Of a stretch of 64,000 bases of DNA, positions 16,011 through 24,633 are shown one piece after another. The stretch comes from Microbacterium lacus (lineage in GTDB: Bacteria > Actinomycetota > Actinomycetes > Actinomycetales > Microbacteriaceae). The notes beneath the pieces are model-generated. The model was not told the DNA's origin. It searched no databases and was given only the letters and a program-made list of their open reading frames with translations. Made by a program: the position numbers and the translations under genes. Location: the NCBI RefSeq assembly GCF_039531105.1, contig NZ_BAAAPK010000001.1, positions 2,108,001-2,172,000 on the forward strand, written 5' to 3'. Positions within the stretch are counted from its first letter, which is position 1, and every line of letters starts with the position of its first letter.

Positions 16011-16955
16011 TTAGTTCGCCGCGCCGTGCCCCACCGGGGCGAGGACACGATCCAGCGCGTCGAGCGCACTGCGGATCGCCGGCACCCGATCAGCGCGGTA
16101 CGCCGTGACCACGTGGAGCGTCCGCGCCTCCTGCGCCGGGAGCGCGACCGTGCGGACGCCCGGCATGCGGGGGAACGACTCGATCGCCATCCGGGGAAGG
16201 GTGGCGACGCCGATACCCTGCGCCACGAGCCCTTCGACGGCCACGAAGTTGTCGGTTTCGAAGCCGATGCGCGGAGTGAATCCGGCACGTCCGCACAGCT
16301 CGAGCAGATGGCCACGACACCGCGGGCAGCCGGCGATCCAGTTCTCGTCCGCGAGGAGGGACACATCCACAGCGGCGGCGGCGGCCGCCGGGTGCCCCTC
16401 CGGCAGCACCGCGACCAGATCGTCGGTGCCGATCGTGCGCACCGACAGCCCCCGTGCGCTGGCCCCGTGGGGATCGCTCCGGTCGCCGGGATAGCTGAAT
16501 GTCAGCGCGATGTCGGCGCGATCCTCACGGACGGCGGCGACCGCCTCGGGCGGCTCGGCTTCGACATAGGTGATCGTGATGCCCGGGCGGCGTTCGCCCA
16601 GATCGGCGAGGAGGCGCGGAATGACCCCCGGCGACGCCGACGGGAACCCCACCATGCGGACGCGTCCCGCGCGCAGACCCTGCAGCTCGGCGAGCTCGCC
16701 CGCTGCGGCGTCCAGGGCACTCGTGACGGCCGAGGCGTGGCGGGCCAGCACGCGCCCCGCCTCCGTGAGCCGCACCCGGCGGCCGGCGCGCTCGATCACC
16801 GCGAGCCCCAGCCGCTGCTCGAGCCGCTTGACCTGCTGACTGACGGCGGGCTGACTGTAGCCGAGGGCCGCTGCCGCCGCGGTCAGAGACCCTTCATCGG
16901 CGATCGCCTTGAGCACCCGAAGCGACTGCACGTCCACATCGAGGGCATCAGTCAT
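16011..16955 (-). CDS. LysR-family transcriptional regulator
   Basis: The protein has 314 residues. The N-terminal helix-turn-helix ([20 protein letters not shown], then [14 protein letters not shown]) is classic LysR, followed by an effector domain with [19 protein letters not shown] pair of cysteines, [12 protein letters not shown], lies near residue 215. It is divergent from an aminotransferase gene, its likely target. TATTCT lies 6 nt before the start, so the mRNA is probably leaderless. Confidence 0.88.
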   Translation of the reverse strand: MTDALDVDVQSLRVLKAIADEGSLTAAAAALGYSQPAVSQQVKRLEQRLGLAVIERAGRRVRLTEAGRVLARHASAVTSALDAAAGELAELQGLRAGRVRMVGFPSASPGVIPRLLADLGERRPGITITYVEAEPPEAVAAVREDRADIALTFSYPGDRSDPHGASARGLSVRTIGTDDLVAVLPEGHPAAAAAAVDVSLLADENWIAGCPRCRGHLLELCGRAGFTPRIGFETDNFVAVEGLVAQGIGVATLPRMAIESFPRMPGVRTVALPAQEARTLHVVTAYRADRVPAIRSALDALDRVLAPVGHGAAN

Positions 16956-16961
16956 CCCGCA

Positions 16962-16967
16962 AGAATA
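16962..16967 (-). promoter_or_regulatory. -10 box TATTCT of leaderless lysR gene
   Basis: TATTCT on the minus strand lies 6 nt before the ATG at 16955. ATGATTC occurs at 16978 and again at 17007 on the plus strand in the divergent gap, which may be LysR contact sites. Confidence 0.5.
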
Positions 16968-17036
16968 ACGTCTGAGCATGATTCCGATCGAAGACCTGCT
17001 GTAGACGAATGATTCGGCGCGGAGCACGCTGGGGTC

Positions 17037-18101
17037 ATGACCGCTCTCGCCCCTCCCGACCTGCTCTCCGTGCGCGCGGAGTTCACCGGTGGGCGGTCGT
17101 ACCTCGCGGCGTGCACGCTGGGCCTGCCGACACGGGCGAGCCGCGCTGCGATGATCGCCGACCTCGATGCCGCGGCGTCCGGTCGCGCGTGCGCGGTGGC
17201 GTACTCCGCCGTGGTGGAGCGCACGCGCGGCCACTTCGCGCGACTGGTCGATACGGACCCCGCGCGCATCGCGATCGGATCGCAGACCTCGGTGCTCGCG
17301 GGTCTGATCGCCGCCGCGGTGCCGGACGGCGCCGAGGTGCTGTGCGCCGACGGCGACTTCGCGTCGATGGTGCAGCCGTTCGCACACGCCGGGCGCGGCA
17401 TCCGGCTGCGCACCGCGCCGGTGCACGAGCTCGCCGACGCGATCACCGCCGACACATGGCTCGTGGCGTACTCGATCGTGCAGTCCGCGACGGGCGAGGT
17501 GGCCGATGCGGAGGGGATCTCCGCCGCCGCACACCGGCACGGAGCACGCACGCTGTGCGATGCGACGCAGGCGATCGGCTGGCTTCCCGTGAACGCGAAG
17601 GACCACGACGCGCTCATCTGCCACGCGTACAAGTGGCTCTGCGCACCGCGGGGAGTGGCGTTCCTCGCGATCAGCGAGGAGTTCGCCGCGGCGGTGCCTC
17701 CGATCTTCGCGGGCTGGTATTCCGCCGCAGACCCGTGGACCTCGTGCTACGGGTCAGCCGGCGCCCTCGCGGACGACGCCACGCGCTTCGACGTCTCCCC
17801 CGCGTGGCAGGCCTTCGTGGGCGCCGAACCCGTCCTCGAGCTCTTCGCCGCGACGGATCGCGCCGCCCTGTACGCGCACGCGACGCAACTCGCGACCGCC
17901 TTCCGCCTCGGGATGGGTCTCGATCTCCCCGAGCGCCCGAGCGCGATCGTCACGTGGGTCGACGCCGCCGGGGCGGATCTGAAAAGGCTCACGGATGCCG
18001 GCATCACGGCATCGGGTCGCGCGGGACGCGCGCGCGTGGCCTTCCACGTCTTCAACGACCGCGACGACGTCGACGCCGCCCTCAGCGCGCTCGGCCGCTG
18101 A
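17037..18101 (+). CDS. Class V aminotransferase-like PLP enzyme
   Basis: The protein has 354 residues. The class V pattern is visible: YLAACTLGLPTRASRAAM at the start, LCDATQAIGWLP (the PLP-ring Asp and Gln) near residue 180, and the Schiff-base lysine in CHAYKWLCAPRGVAFL near residue 200. This is the NifS/kynureninase-like fold; members include cysteine desulfurases, isopenicillin epimerases and serine-glyoxylate transaminases. It lacks the loop Cys context of a desulfurase, so the reaction is open. The LysR regulator next door probably controls it. Confidence 0.82.
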   Translation: MTALAPPDLLSVRAEFTGGRSYLAACTLGLPTRASRAAMIADLDAAASGRACAVAYSAVVERTRGHFARLVDTDPARIAIGSQTSVLAGLIAAAVPDGAEVLCADGDFASMVQPFAHAGRGIRLRTAPVHELADAITADTWLVAYSIVQSATGEVADAEGISAAAHRHGARTLCDATQAIGWLPVNAKDHDALICHAYKWLCAPRGVAFLAISEEFAAAVPPIFAGWYSAADPWTSCYGSAGALADDATRFDVSPAWQAFVGAEPVLELFAATDRAALYAHATQLATAFRLGMGLDLPERPSAIVTWVDAAGADLKRLTDAGITASGRAGRARVAFHVFNDRDDVDAALSALGR

Positions 18102-19332
18102 CCGGACTCGAGCGCGTCGCGAACGGCGCGAGGGCGAAGACCGCGACCACCGCCACCCCGACGACGAGCGCGAGTCCGCCGTAGCCGATGAGACCGAGGA
18201 CGACGCCCGCCAGAATCGCCCCCACGGCGGCGACCATGCTCATCGTGAAGTCGCTGAGGCCCTGTCGGCGGGTCCGCTGCGCTTCGGAGGACGTTTCCGT
18301 CAGCAGCGCCGAACCGGCCACCGTCGTCGCGCTCCAGCCCAGGCCCAGCAGGATGAGGGCGATCGTCACGGCCGCGGGCGAGTCCTGCCCGAAGGAGGCC
18401 GTGACGAGCGAGGCGGCGAGAATCACCTGTCCGACCAGGATCGCGGGGATTCGTCCCACCCGGTCGGCGAGGATGCCGAACACCGGCGACAGGGCGTACA
18501 TCCCTGCGATGTGGAGGCTGATCGTCAGGCCGATGATGCTGAGACTCGCCCCCTGATGCAGAAGGTGGACCGGAGTCATGGCCATGATGGCGACCATGAC
18601 GCCGTGGGAGGCGGCGATCGCGAAGATCGCATAGCGCGCGAGCCGCGGGTCGTCCGGCCGGGCGATCGCTCCCGCGGCGTCGTCCTTGGACGCGACCACG
18701 CGTTGGGCGAGAAGCAGTGGGTCCGGCCGCAGTGCCGTGACGTACAGGACGATCGCGAGCGTCTGGCCGATGATCGTGAAGACGTACGGACCGGTCAGGG
18801 GCGGCATCCCGAGCGCGTCTCCGACGACCGCGCCCGGTCCGGTGAGGTTGGGGCCGAGGACGGCGCCGATCGTGGTCGCCCACACGACGATCGACAGATC
18901 CCGGCCGCGCGATGCGTCGGTGGCGAGATCGGCCGCCGCGAACCGTGACTGCAGATTCGCGGCCTGACCGCCGCCGATCAGGAGGAATGCCAGCAGGAGG
19001 AGCGGGAACGAGCCGATGCCGACCGCGAAGACCACGAGGCCGACACCCACGAGCGCGACGGCCATGCCGCCCGTGAGGGACAGCCGGCGACCGCGCGACC
19101 GGGCGAGCCGTGCCAACGGGATCGCGATGAGCGCTGTTCCGAACGTGACGGCAGCTGCGGCGAGCCCGGAGAACGCCTCGTCCCCGGAGATGTCGGCAGC
19201 GAGCACCGCCCCGAGCGAGATGGTCGCGCCGAACGCGAGACCTCCGAGCACCTGGGCGATCGAGAGCACCCAGACGGTGCGGCGCTGGATGCGCGCGAGG
19301 TCCTCGGCGCCCAGCGGCGCCGACTCACCCAC
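18082..19332 (-). CDS. MFS transporter
   Basis: The protein has 416 residues and about 12 hydrophobic helices. The loop 2-3 motif appears as LARSRGRRLSLTGGM, with a second LADRVGRIPAILVG in the C-half. Major facilitator proteins move small solutes by proton coupling; the substrate is unknown. The GTG start has GAGG 7 nt upstream. It lies 9 bp after the FAH-family gene, so it may be co-expressed with it. It overlaps the convergent aminotransferase by 20 bp. Confidence 0.85.
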   Translation of the reverse strand: MGESAPLGAEDLARIQRRTVWVLSIAQVLGGLAFGATISLGAVLAADISGDEAFSGLAAAAVTFGTALIAIPLARLARSRGRRLSLTGGMAVALVGVGLVVFAVGIGSFPLLLLAFLLIGGGQAANLQSRFAAADLATDASRGRDLSIVVWATTIGAVLGPNLTGPGAVVGDALGMPPLTGPYVFTIIGQTLAIVLYVTALRPDPLLLAQRVVASKDDAAGAIARPDDPRLARYAIFAIAASHGVMVAIMAMTPVHLLHQGASLSIIGLTISLHIAGMYALSPVFGILADRVGRIPAILVGQVILAASLVTASFGQDSPAAVTIALILLGLGWSATTVAGSALLTETSSEAQRTRRQGLSDFTMSMVAAVGAILAGVVLGLIGYGGLALVVGVAVVAVFALAPFATRSSPVSGRAR

Positions 19333-19341
19333 GCGGGGACC

Positions 19342-20106
19342 TCACGCGTCGCGCGCGGTGTTGCGGAGGATGCCGAGCCCGTCGATCTCGACCTCGATCG
19401 TGTCGCCGGCCACGAAGGCGCCGACGCCGGAGGGCGTGCCGGTGAGGATCACGTCGCCCGGGAGCAGGGTGAAGGCCGCCGACGCGAAGGCGATGATGTC
19501 GCCGATCGAGTGGATCATGTCCGTGAGCGGCGCGTCCTGCACGGTCTGCCCGTTCAGGCGCGTCTGCACAGTGGCCGAGGCGGGATCGAACTCGGTCTCG
19601 ATGACCGGTCCGAGCGGACAGAACGTGTCGAAGCCCTTCGCGCGTGCCCACTGCCCGTCGGTCTTCTGCAGATCGCGGGCGGTCACGTCGTTCGCGATCG
19701 TGTAGCCGAAGATCACCTCGGACGCGCGTTCGGCGGCGACGTTCTTCGCGATCGAGCCGATCACGACCGCGAGCTCCCCTTCGAACGAGGTGAACTGCGA
19801 CTGCCGGGGGCGCACGATCGTGTCCCCGGGTCCGATCACCGACGTATTGGGTTTGAAGAACAGCATCGGCTCCGCGGGGACCTCGTTGCCGAGCTCTTCC
19901 GCGTGCGCGCGATAGTTGCGCCCGACGGCCACGACCTTCGACCGCGGGATCACCGGTGCGAGCAAGGCGATGTCCGCGAGCGGAATCCGTTCACCGGTCG
20001 TGTCGAACCCCGCGAACATCGGGTCGCCGTCCAGGACGACGACGTCCGTCTCGTCGACGATTCCGAAGCGGATGGTGTCCTGGTGGCTGAATCGAGCGAT
20101 CTTCAC
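19342..20106 (-). CDS. Fumarylacetoacetate hydrolase-family protein
   Basis: The protein has 254 residues. The FAH core is clear: VVAVGRNYRAHAEELG, EPMLFFKPNTSVIGPGD, and the metal-binding E..E..D set in FEGELAVVIG and GYTIANDVTARDLQ. FAH-family enzymes hydrolyse or decarboxylate beta-diketo acids and some are oxaloacetate decarboxylases or tautomerases; the substrate is unknown. The GTG start is supported by TAGGCT 6 nt upstream. This local promoter sits within the leuB-ilvE-FAH-MFS run. Confidence 0.9.
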   Translation of the reverse strand: MKIARFSHQDTIRFGIVDETDVVVLDGDPMFAGFDTTGERIPLADIALLAPVIPRSKVVAVGRNYRAHAEELGNEVPAEPMLFFKPNTSVIGPGDTIVRPRQSQFTSFEGELAVVIGSIAKNVAAERASEVIFGYTIANDVTARDLQKTDGQWARAKGFDTFCPLGPVIETEFDPASATVQTRLNGQTVQDAPLTDMIHSIGDIIAFASAAFTLLPGDVILTGTPSGVGAFVAGDTIEVEIDGLGILRNTARDA

Positions 20107-20112
20107 CCGACC

Positions 20113-20118
20113 AGCCTA
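20113..20118 (-). promoter_or_regulatory. -10 box TAGGCT of leaderless FAH gene
   Basis: TAGGCT on the minus strand lies 6 nt before the GTG at 20106. Confidence 0.5.
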
Positions 20119-20156
20119 CTCAGGGCAGCCATCCGCCTCCCCGGCCCGCAGACCGG

Positions 20157-21263
20157 TCACTCGTCCAGACGAAGCAGCCAGCCGTGACGGTCCTCGACGC
20201 GCCCGTACTGGATGTCCGTGAGCTCCTTGCGCAGCTCGAGGGCCAGTGTGCCGGTGGGCTGCTCGTCGAAGAAGTCGGCGCCCTTGAGCACGCCGATCGG
20301 CGTCACGACGGCGGCCGTGCCGCACGCGAACACCTCGACGATGTCGCCGGAGGCGACACCCCGGCGCCACTCGTCGAGCGAGACCGCACGTCCCTCCACC
20401 TTGTGGCCGCGATCCTTCGCGAGCTGCAGGATCGAGTCGCGCGTGATGCCTTCGAGGATCGACGGGGACTGCGGGGTGACGATCGTGCCGTCCTTGTAGA
20501 CGAACACGACGTTCATGCCGCCGAGCTCCTCCACGTTGCGGTCCGCGTCCAGGAACACCACCTGGTCGCACTCGTTCTCGTACGCCTCGGACTGCGGGAG
20601 GAGCGAAGCGGCGTAGTTGCCACCGGTCTTGGCCGCGCCCGTGCCGCCCTTCCCGGCGCGCGCGTAGTCCTCGCTCAGCCAGATGCTCACCGGGTTCACG
20701 CCCCCGTGGAAGTAGGCCCCAGCGGGCGAGGCGATCACGTAGTACGCGACCTTGTGCGCCGGGCGGACGCCGAGGAACGCCTCCTTCGCGAACATGAACG
20801 GGCGCAGGTACAGGCTCTGGTCCTCGCCCGACGGCACCCACGCGCCATCGGCCTTGATGATCTCGCGGAGCGACTGGATGAAGTACGTCACCGGAAGCTC
20901 GGGAAGAGCGAGACGCCGGGCGGATCGCTGCAGTCGGCGGCCGTTCTGATCCGGTCGGAACGTGTGGATCGATCCGTCGGCGTGCCGATAGGCCTTGATG
21001 CCCTCGAAGATCTCCTGCCCGTAGTGCAGGACCGCGGCGGAAGGGTCGAGGGTGATCGGGCCGTAGGGCTGGACGCGCGGACGGTGCCACCCGCCGCCGG
21101 TGGACCAGCAGATGTCGACCATGTGGTCGGTGAAGTGCTGGCCGAATCCGGGATTCGCGAGGATCGCGTCCCGCTCTGCCGGGCTCTTCGCGGCGAGGTT
21201 CTTCGTCACGGCGAACTGCAGCGGGGCAAGGCCCGTGTCGGGGTCGGTTCCGATGAGTGTCAT
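20157..21263 (-). CDS. ilvE: Branched-chain amino acid aminotransferase
   Basis: The protein has 368 residues, typical of the longer actinobacterial/eukaryotic-type BCAT. Class IV aminotransferase signatures include TGGGWHRPRVQPYGPITLDPS, LHYGQEIFEGIKAYRHADGS, and the fold IV lysine region AKTGGNYAASLLPQ. It makes the last transamination of leucine, isoleucine and valine. Shine-Dalgarno AGGA lies 6-7 nt before the ATG. It follows leuB on the same strand with a 45-bp gap. Confidence 0.95.
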   Translation of the reverse strand: MTLIGTDPDTGLAPLQFAVTKNLAAKSPAERDAILANPGFGQHFTDHMVDICWSTGGGWHRPRVQPYGPITLDPSAAVLHYGQEIFEGIKAYRHADGSIHTFRPDQNGRRLQRSARRLALPELPVTYFIQSLREIIKADGAWVPSGEDQSLYLRPFMFAKEAFLGVRPAHKVAYYVIASPAGAYFHGGVNPVSIWLSEDYARAGKGGTGAAKTGGNYAASLLPQSEAYENECDQVVFLDADRNVEELGGMNVVFVYKDGTIVTPQSPSILEGITRDSILQLAKDRGHKVEGRAVSLDEWRRGVASGDIVEVFACGTAAVVTPIGVLKGADFFDEQPTGTLALELRKELTDIQYGRVEDRHGWLLRLDE

Positions 21264-21308
21264 TTCACGTCCTGAGTGAGAGTGCGGGCGACGCGCGCGT
21301 GCTCCAGG

Positions 21309-22367
21309 CTACGCCTGCAGCCGTGCCACGATCGCGTCGCCGATGTGCGCGGTGGGTCGGGAAGCGGCATCCCGCGCCTGAATGTCGTCCTCGACGGCGC
21401 GGGTGACGCGCTCGGCCTCCTCGCGCAGCCCGAGGTGGTCGAGCAGGAGCGAGACGGAGAGGATGGCGGCGGTGGGATCGGCCTTCTGCTGACCCGCGAT
21501 GTCCGGCGCCGAGCCATGGACGGGCTCGAACATCGACGGGAACGCGCCGTCCGGATTGATGTTCCCGGAAGCGGCGAGACCGATGCCACCGGTGACGGCG
21601 CCGGCCAGGTCTGTCAGGATGTCGCCGAAGAGGTTGTCGGTGACGATGACGTCGAAGCGGGACGGGTTTGTGACCAGGAAGATCGTCGCCGCGTCGACGT
21701 GCAGATAATCTACCGCGACATCGGGGTGCTCCCCCGCCACCTCGTTCACGATGCGCTGCCACATGCCGCCCGCGTGCACGAGCACGTTCGTCTTGTGCAC
21801 GAGCGTGAGCTTCTTGCGGCGCCGCTCGGCGAGGTCGAAGGCGTACCGCACGACCCGCTCGATCCCGTACGCGGTGTTCACCGACGTCTCGTTCGCGATC
21901 TCGTGCGCGGTTCCCGTGCGGATCGAGCCGCCGTTGCCGACATACGGGCCTTCCGTGCCCTCGCGGACGACGACGAAGTCGATCTCACCGGGGTCGGCGA
22001 GCGGTCCGGGAGCGCCGGGGTAGAGCTTCGACGGGCGCAGATTGACGTAGTGATCGAGCGCGAAGCGCAGCTTCAGCAGCAACCCGCGCTCGATGTTCGC
22101 GTTCTTCAGGCGCGCGTCGCCGGGCACTCCCCCGACGGCGCCGAGCAGGATCGCGTCGTGCTCGGCGATCGCCGAGAGGTCGGCATCCGTCAGCGTGTCG
22201 CCGGTCTCGAGGTAGCGCGCGGCGCCGAGCGAGAACGTCGTCCTGTCGAAGCGGATGCCGGAGCCTGCGGTGACCGCGTCGAGGACCTTCACGGCCTCGG
22301 CGATCACCTCGGGTCCGATGCCGTCACCCGGGATGACGGCGAGCTTCACGGTGCGTTCGGGGTGCAT
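21309..22367 (-). CDS. leuB: 3-Isopropylmalate dehydrogenase
   Basis: The protein has 352 residues. It begins [19 protein letters not shown] and has the substrate and Mg sites [21 protein letters not shown] and [31 protein letters not shown] of the isocitrate/isopropylmalate dehydrogenase family. It oxidises and decarboxylates 3-isopropylmalate in leucine synthesis. The start MHPERTV is chosen because TACGCT lies 6 nt before this ATG; no good Shine-Dalgarno sequence is present and an upstream start adds unrelated residues. Confidence 0.95.
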   Translation of the reverse strand: MHPERTVKLAVIPGDGIGPEVIAEAVKVLDAVTAGSGIRFDRTTFSLGAARYLETGDTLTDADLSAIAEHDAILLGAVGGVPGDARLKNANIERGLLLKLRFALDHYVNLRPSKLYPGAPGPLADPGEIDFVVVREGTEGPYVGNGGSIRTGTAHEIANETSVNTAYGIERVVRYAFDLAERRRKKLTLVHKTNVLVHAGGMWQRIVNEVAGEHPDVAVDYLHVDAATIFLVTNPSRFDVIVTDNLFGDILTDLAGAVTGGIGLAASGNINPDGAFPSMFEPVHGSAPDIAGQQKADPTAAILSVSLLLDHLGLREEAERVTRAVEDDIQARDAASRPTAHIGDAIVARLQA

Positions 22368-22373
22368 CCGACC

Positions 22374-22379
22374 AGCGTA
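22374..22379 (-). promoter_or_regulatory. -10 box TACGCT of leaderless leuB gene
   Basis: TACGCT on the minus strand lies 6 nt before the ATG at 22367. The following bases GGTCGG are the same as before the FAH start. Confidence 0.5.
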
Positions 22380-22398
22380 CCGGCGTGACATCGGCGTT

Positions 22399-22454
22399 GA
22401 GTGTCCAAGGCGCGCCGCGTCAGCGGGTGCGCACACGGCGCGCCCTGGACACTC
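22399..22454 (-). repeat. Long inverted repeat (19-bp arms), REP-like or terminator
   Basis: Arms at 22399-22417 and 22436-22454 (GAGTGTCC.. and ..GGACACTC) are complementary except for one base and enclose an 18-nt loop. It lies 6 bp after the MFS stop codon and upstream of leuB. There is no T-run, so it may be a dispersed palindromic repeat that also ends transcription. Confidence 0.6.
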
Positions 22455-22460
22455 GACGGA

Positions 22461-24011
22461 TCAGTGCTCCACGCGCTCGCGGTGCGGGCGACCGCCCAGG
22501 GTCACCGCGGCGATGACCGCGGCGATCACGATCAGACCGGCGCCGATCAGCGCGGTCACCCCGACGCCCGCGTCGAACGCGTGTGCCGCGGCCTCTCGGA
22601 GCGCGTCGCCGAGAGCCTCGTCGAGCGTGGCCGCACCGGCGACCGCGCCCGCGAGCGTCTCGCGCGCGGCTTCGGAGATCGTCGCGGGCAGGCCGTCGGG
22701 CAGCACGAGGTTCGCACGGTAGAACGCGGCGAGGAGCCCACCGATGATCGTCGTTCCGAGGACCGCCCCGAGCTCGTACGCCGTCTCAGAGACGGCACTG
22801 GCGGCGCCGGCCTTCGCGGGCGGGGCGCTGGCGAGGATGAGCTCGTTCGAGACCGTCTCCGCAGCGCCAATGCCGATGCCGAGGGCGATGAACGCGACGA
22901 TCAGCACCGCGAGGGCACCCGTCTGCGCGCTCACCGCGACCAGGAGGTAGCCGGCGATCGAGAACAGCAGCGCGATCGGCACCACGAGCCGCGGGGCGAC
23001 GCGCTTCGCGATCGGGACGACGCCGATCCCCGCGACGATCATCGCGAGCAGGCCGGGCACGAGGGCAAGTCCGGCATCCAGCGGCGAGAGCCCGACCACG
23101 AGCTGCAGGTGCTGGGCGACGAAGTAGAGGAAGCCGACGAGCGCGATCACGCTCAGCAGGTTCACCAGGATCGAGCCGGAGAAGCTCGGCGTGCGGAACA
23201 GCGCCATGTCGAGCATGGGCGTCTCGAGCCGGTTCTGGCGACGGACGAAGAGCACGCCGAACAGGATGCCGACCACGACGAGCACGAACGGGATCGCGGT
23301 CTCCGTGCCGTGCACCGCGAATTCCTTGATCGCGTAGACGATCGGCACCATCGTCAGCAGCGACAGCGCGACACTGATCGGGTCGAAGCGACCGGGGTTC
23401 GGGTCGCGGCTCTCCGGCACCAGGATCGGCACGAGGATCAGCAGCGGCACCAGCACGGGCACGGCCATGAGGAACACAGCTCCCCACGCGAAGTGCTCGA
23501 GCAGGATGCCGCCGACGACCGGACCGAGGGCCGCACCGGCCGAGAAGCCGGCAGCCCACACCGCGATCGCGAGGCGGCGCTGATCGCGGTTCGTGAAGAT
23601 GCTCCGCAGGAGCGAGAGCGTCGAGGGCATGAGCATGGCCCCGAACACGCCCATCGCCGCGCGCGCGGCGATCAGCCACTCGGCGCTGGGCGCGAAGGCC
23701 GCGAGCGCCGAGACGACGCCGAACCCGGTCGCGCCGATCAGAAGCATCCGGCGGCGGCCGAAGCGGTCCCCCAGCACGCCCATCGTCACGAGCAGACTCG
23801 CGAGCACGAGCGGGTAGGCGTCGATGATCCACAGCTGCTGCGTCGCGGTCGGTTCGAGGTCGAGCGCGATCTGCGGAAGGGCGAAGCTCAGCACCGTGTT
23901 GTCGACGGAGACGAGCAGGACCGGCAGCATGAGCACGACCAGGGCGGCCCAGCCGCGCCATCCGACGCGCGGTGCCGCCGTCGTCGGAATCCTGGTCAGT
24001 GTGTCCGTCAT
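22461..24011 (-). CDS. MFS drug/proton antiporter, DHA2 (14-helix) type
   Basis: The protein has 516 residues and about 14 hydrophobic helices, the DHA2/QacA size. Motif LGDRFGRRRMLLIGA is in loop 2-3 and motif C-like WAAGFSAGAALGPVVGGILLE is in helix 5, a marker of exporters. It likely exports toxic compounds. Start 24011 is set by GAGGA 4 nt before the ATG. A TetR gene is divergent with an inverted repeat in between, the usual layout of a regulated efflux pump. Confidence 0.9.
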   Translation of the reverse strand: MTDTLTRIPTTAAPRVGWRGWAALVVLMLPVLLVSVDNTVLSFALPQIALDLEPTATQQLWIIDAYPLVLASLLVTMGVLGDRFGRRRMLLIGATGFGVVSALAAFAPSAEWLIAARAAMGVFGAMLMPSTLSLLRSIFTNRDQRRLAIAVWAAGFSAGAALGPVVGGILLEHFAWGAVFLMAVPVLVPLLILVPILVPESRDPNPGRFDPISVALSLLTMVPIVYAIKEFAVHGTETAIPFVLVVVGILFGVLFVRRQNRLETPMLDMALFRTPSFSGSILVNLLSVIALVGFLYFVAQHLQLVVGLSPLDAGLALVPGLLAMIVAGIGVVPIAKRVAPRLVVPIALLFSIAGYLLVAVSAQTGALAVLIVAFIALGIGIGAAETVSNELILASAPPAKAGAASAVSETAYELGAVLGTTIIGGLLAAFYRANLVLPDGLPATISEAARETLAGAVAGAATLDEALGDALREAAAHAFDAGVGVTALIGAGLIVIAAVIAAVTLGGRPHRERVEH

Positions 24012-24025
24012 GTCATCCTCAGTTT

Positions 24026-24047
24026 CTAAACCGTCCAGCCGGTATAG
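24026..24047. promoter_or_regulatory. Candidate TetR operator between efflux gene and tetR
   Basis: CTAAACCG-N6-CGGTATAG is an inverted repeat with one mismatch per arm pair, in the 76-bp divergent gap. Confidence 0.5.
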
Positions 24048-24075
24048 TATCAGATGTGGCGACCAACCCGACGGA

Positions 24076-24081
24076 TACGAT
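24076..24081 (+). promoter_or_regulatory. -10 box TACGAT of leaderless tetR gene
   Basis: TACGAT lies 6 nt before the ATG at 24088. Confidence 0.5.
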
Positions 24082-24087
24082 CGAGCG

Positions 24088-24633
24088 ATGAGCCGTCCCC
24101 CGCATGCCCGAGAGAGCGTGCTCGACGCCTTCGAGGCGATCCTGATCGAAGACGGTGAGCGCTCCGCCACGATGGACGCGACCGCCCGCGCGGCCGGCGT
24201 CTCCAAGGGCGGACTGCTGTATCACTTCGGGTCGAAGGACGCGCTCGAGCGCGGCGTCATCGAGCGGCTCGATCTGCTCGTCAGCGATGACATCACGCAG
24301 ATGTCGTCCGCCCCCGACGGGCCGATCTCGTACTTCCTGCGATCCTCGATCATGCAGAACGATCCGCTGGACCGCGCGATCCTCGCGACGTCGCGGCTCG
24401 CCCAGGGCGGGAACGCGGCGGCGAGCACCGCGCTGCGTGAGGTGCGGGAACGCTGGGGCGACGCGCTGCGACCGCACACGAGGGATGCCGCATCCCTCGA
24501 CCTCGTGATGCTCGTCAGCGACGGGCTCTATTTCAACAATGCCCTGGCCGGTGGCTCGATACCCGGCCCGGTGCCCCGTGGACCCGAGATGGACGCACTG
24601 ATCGCCCTGGTGGAGCGCGCCGCGAAGCGCTGA
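24088..24633 (+). CDS. TetR-family regulator of the adjacent efflux pump
   Basis: The protein has 181 residues. The N-terminal helix-turn-helix (SVLDAFEAILIEDGERSATM, then AAGVSKGGLLYHFGSKDAL) is TetR type, and the C-terminal domain matches the TetR_C group with SYFLRSSIMQNDPLDRAILA. It probably represses the divergent MFS gene until a substrate binds (inference from layout). Starts upstream are disfavoured because the -10 box lies right before this ATG. Confidence 0.88.
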   Translation: MSRPPHARESVLDAFEAILIEDGERSATMDATARAAGVSKGGLLYHFGSKDALERGVIERLDLLVSDDITQMSSAPDGPISYFLRSSIMQNDPLDRAILATSRLAQGGNAAASTALREVRERWGDALRPHTRDAASLDLVMLVSDGLYFNNALAGGSIPGPVPRGPEMDALIALVERAAKR

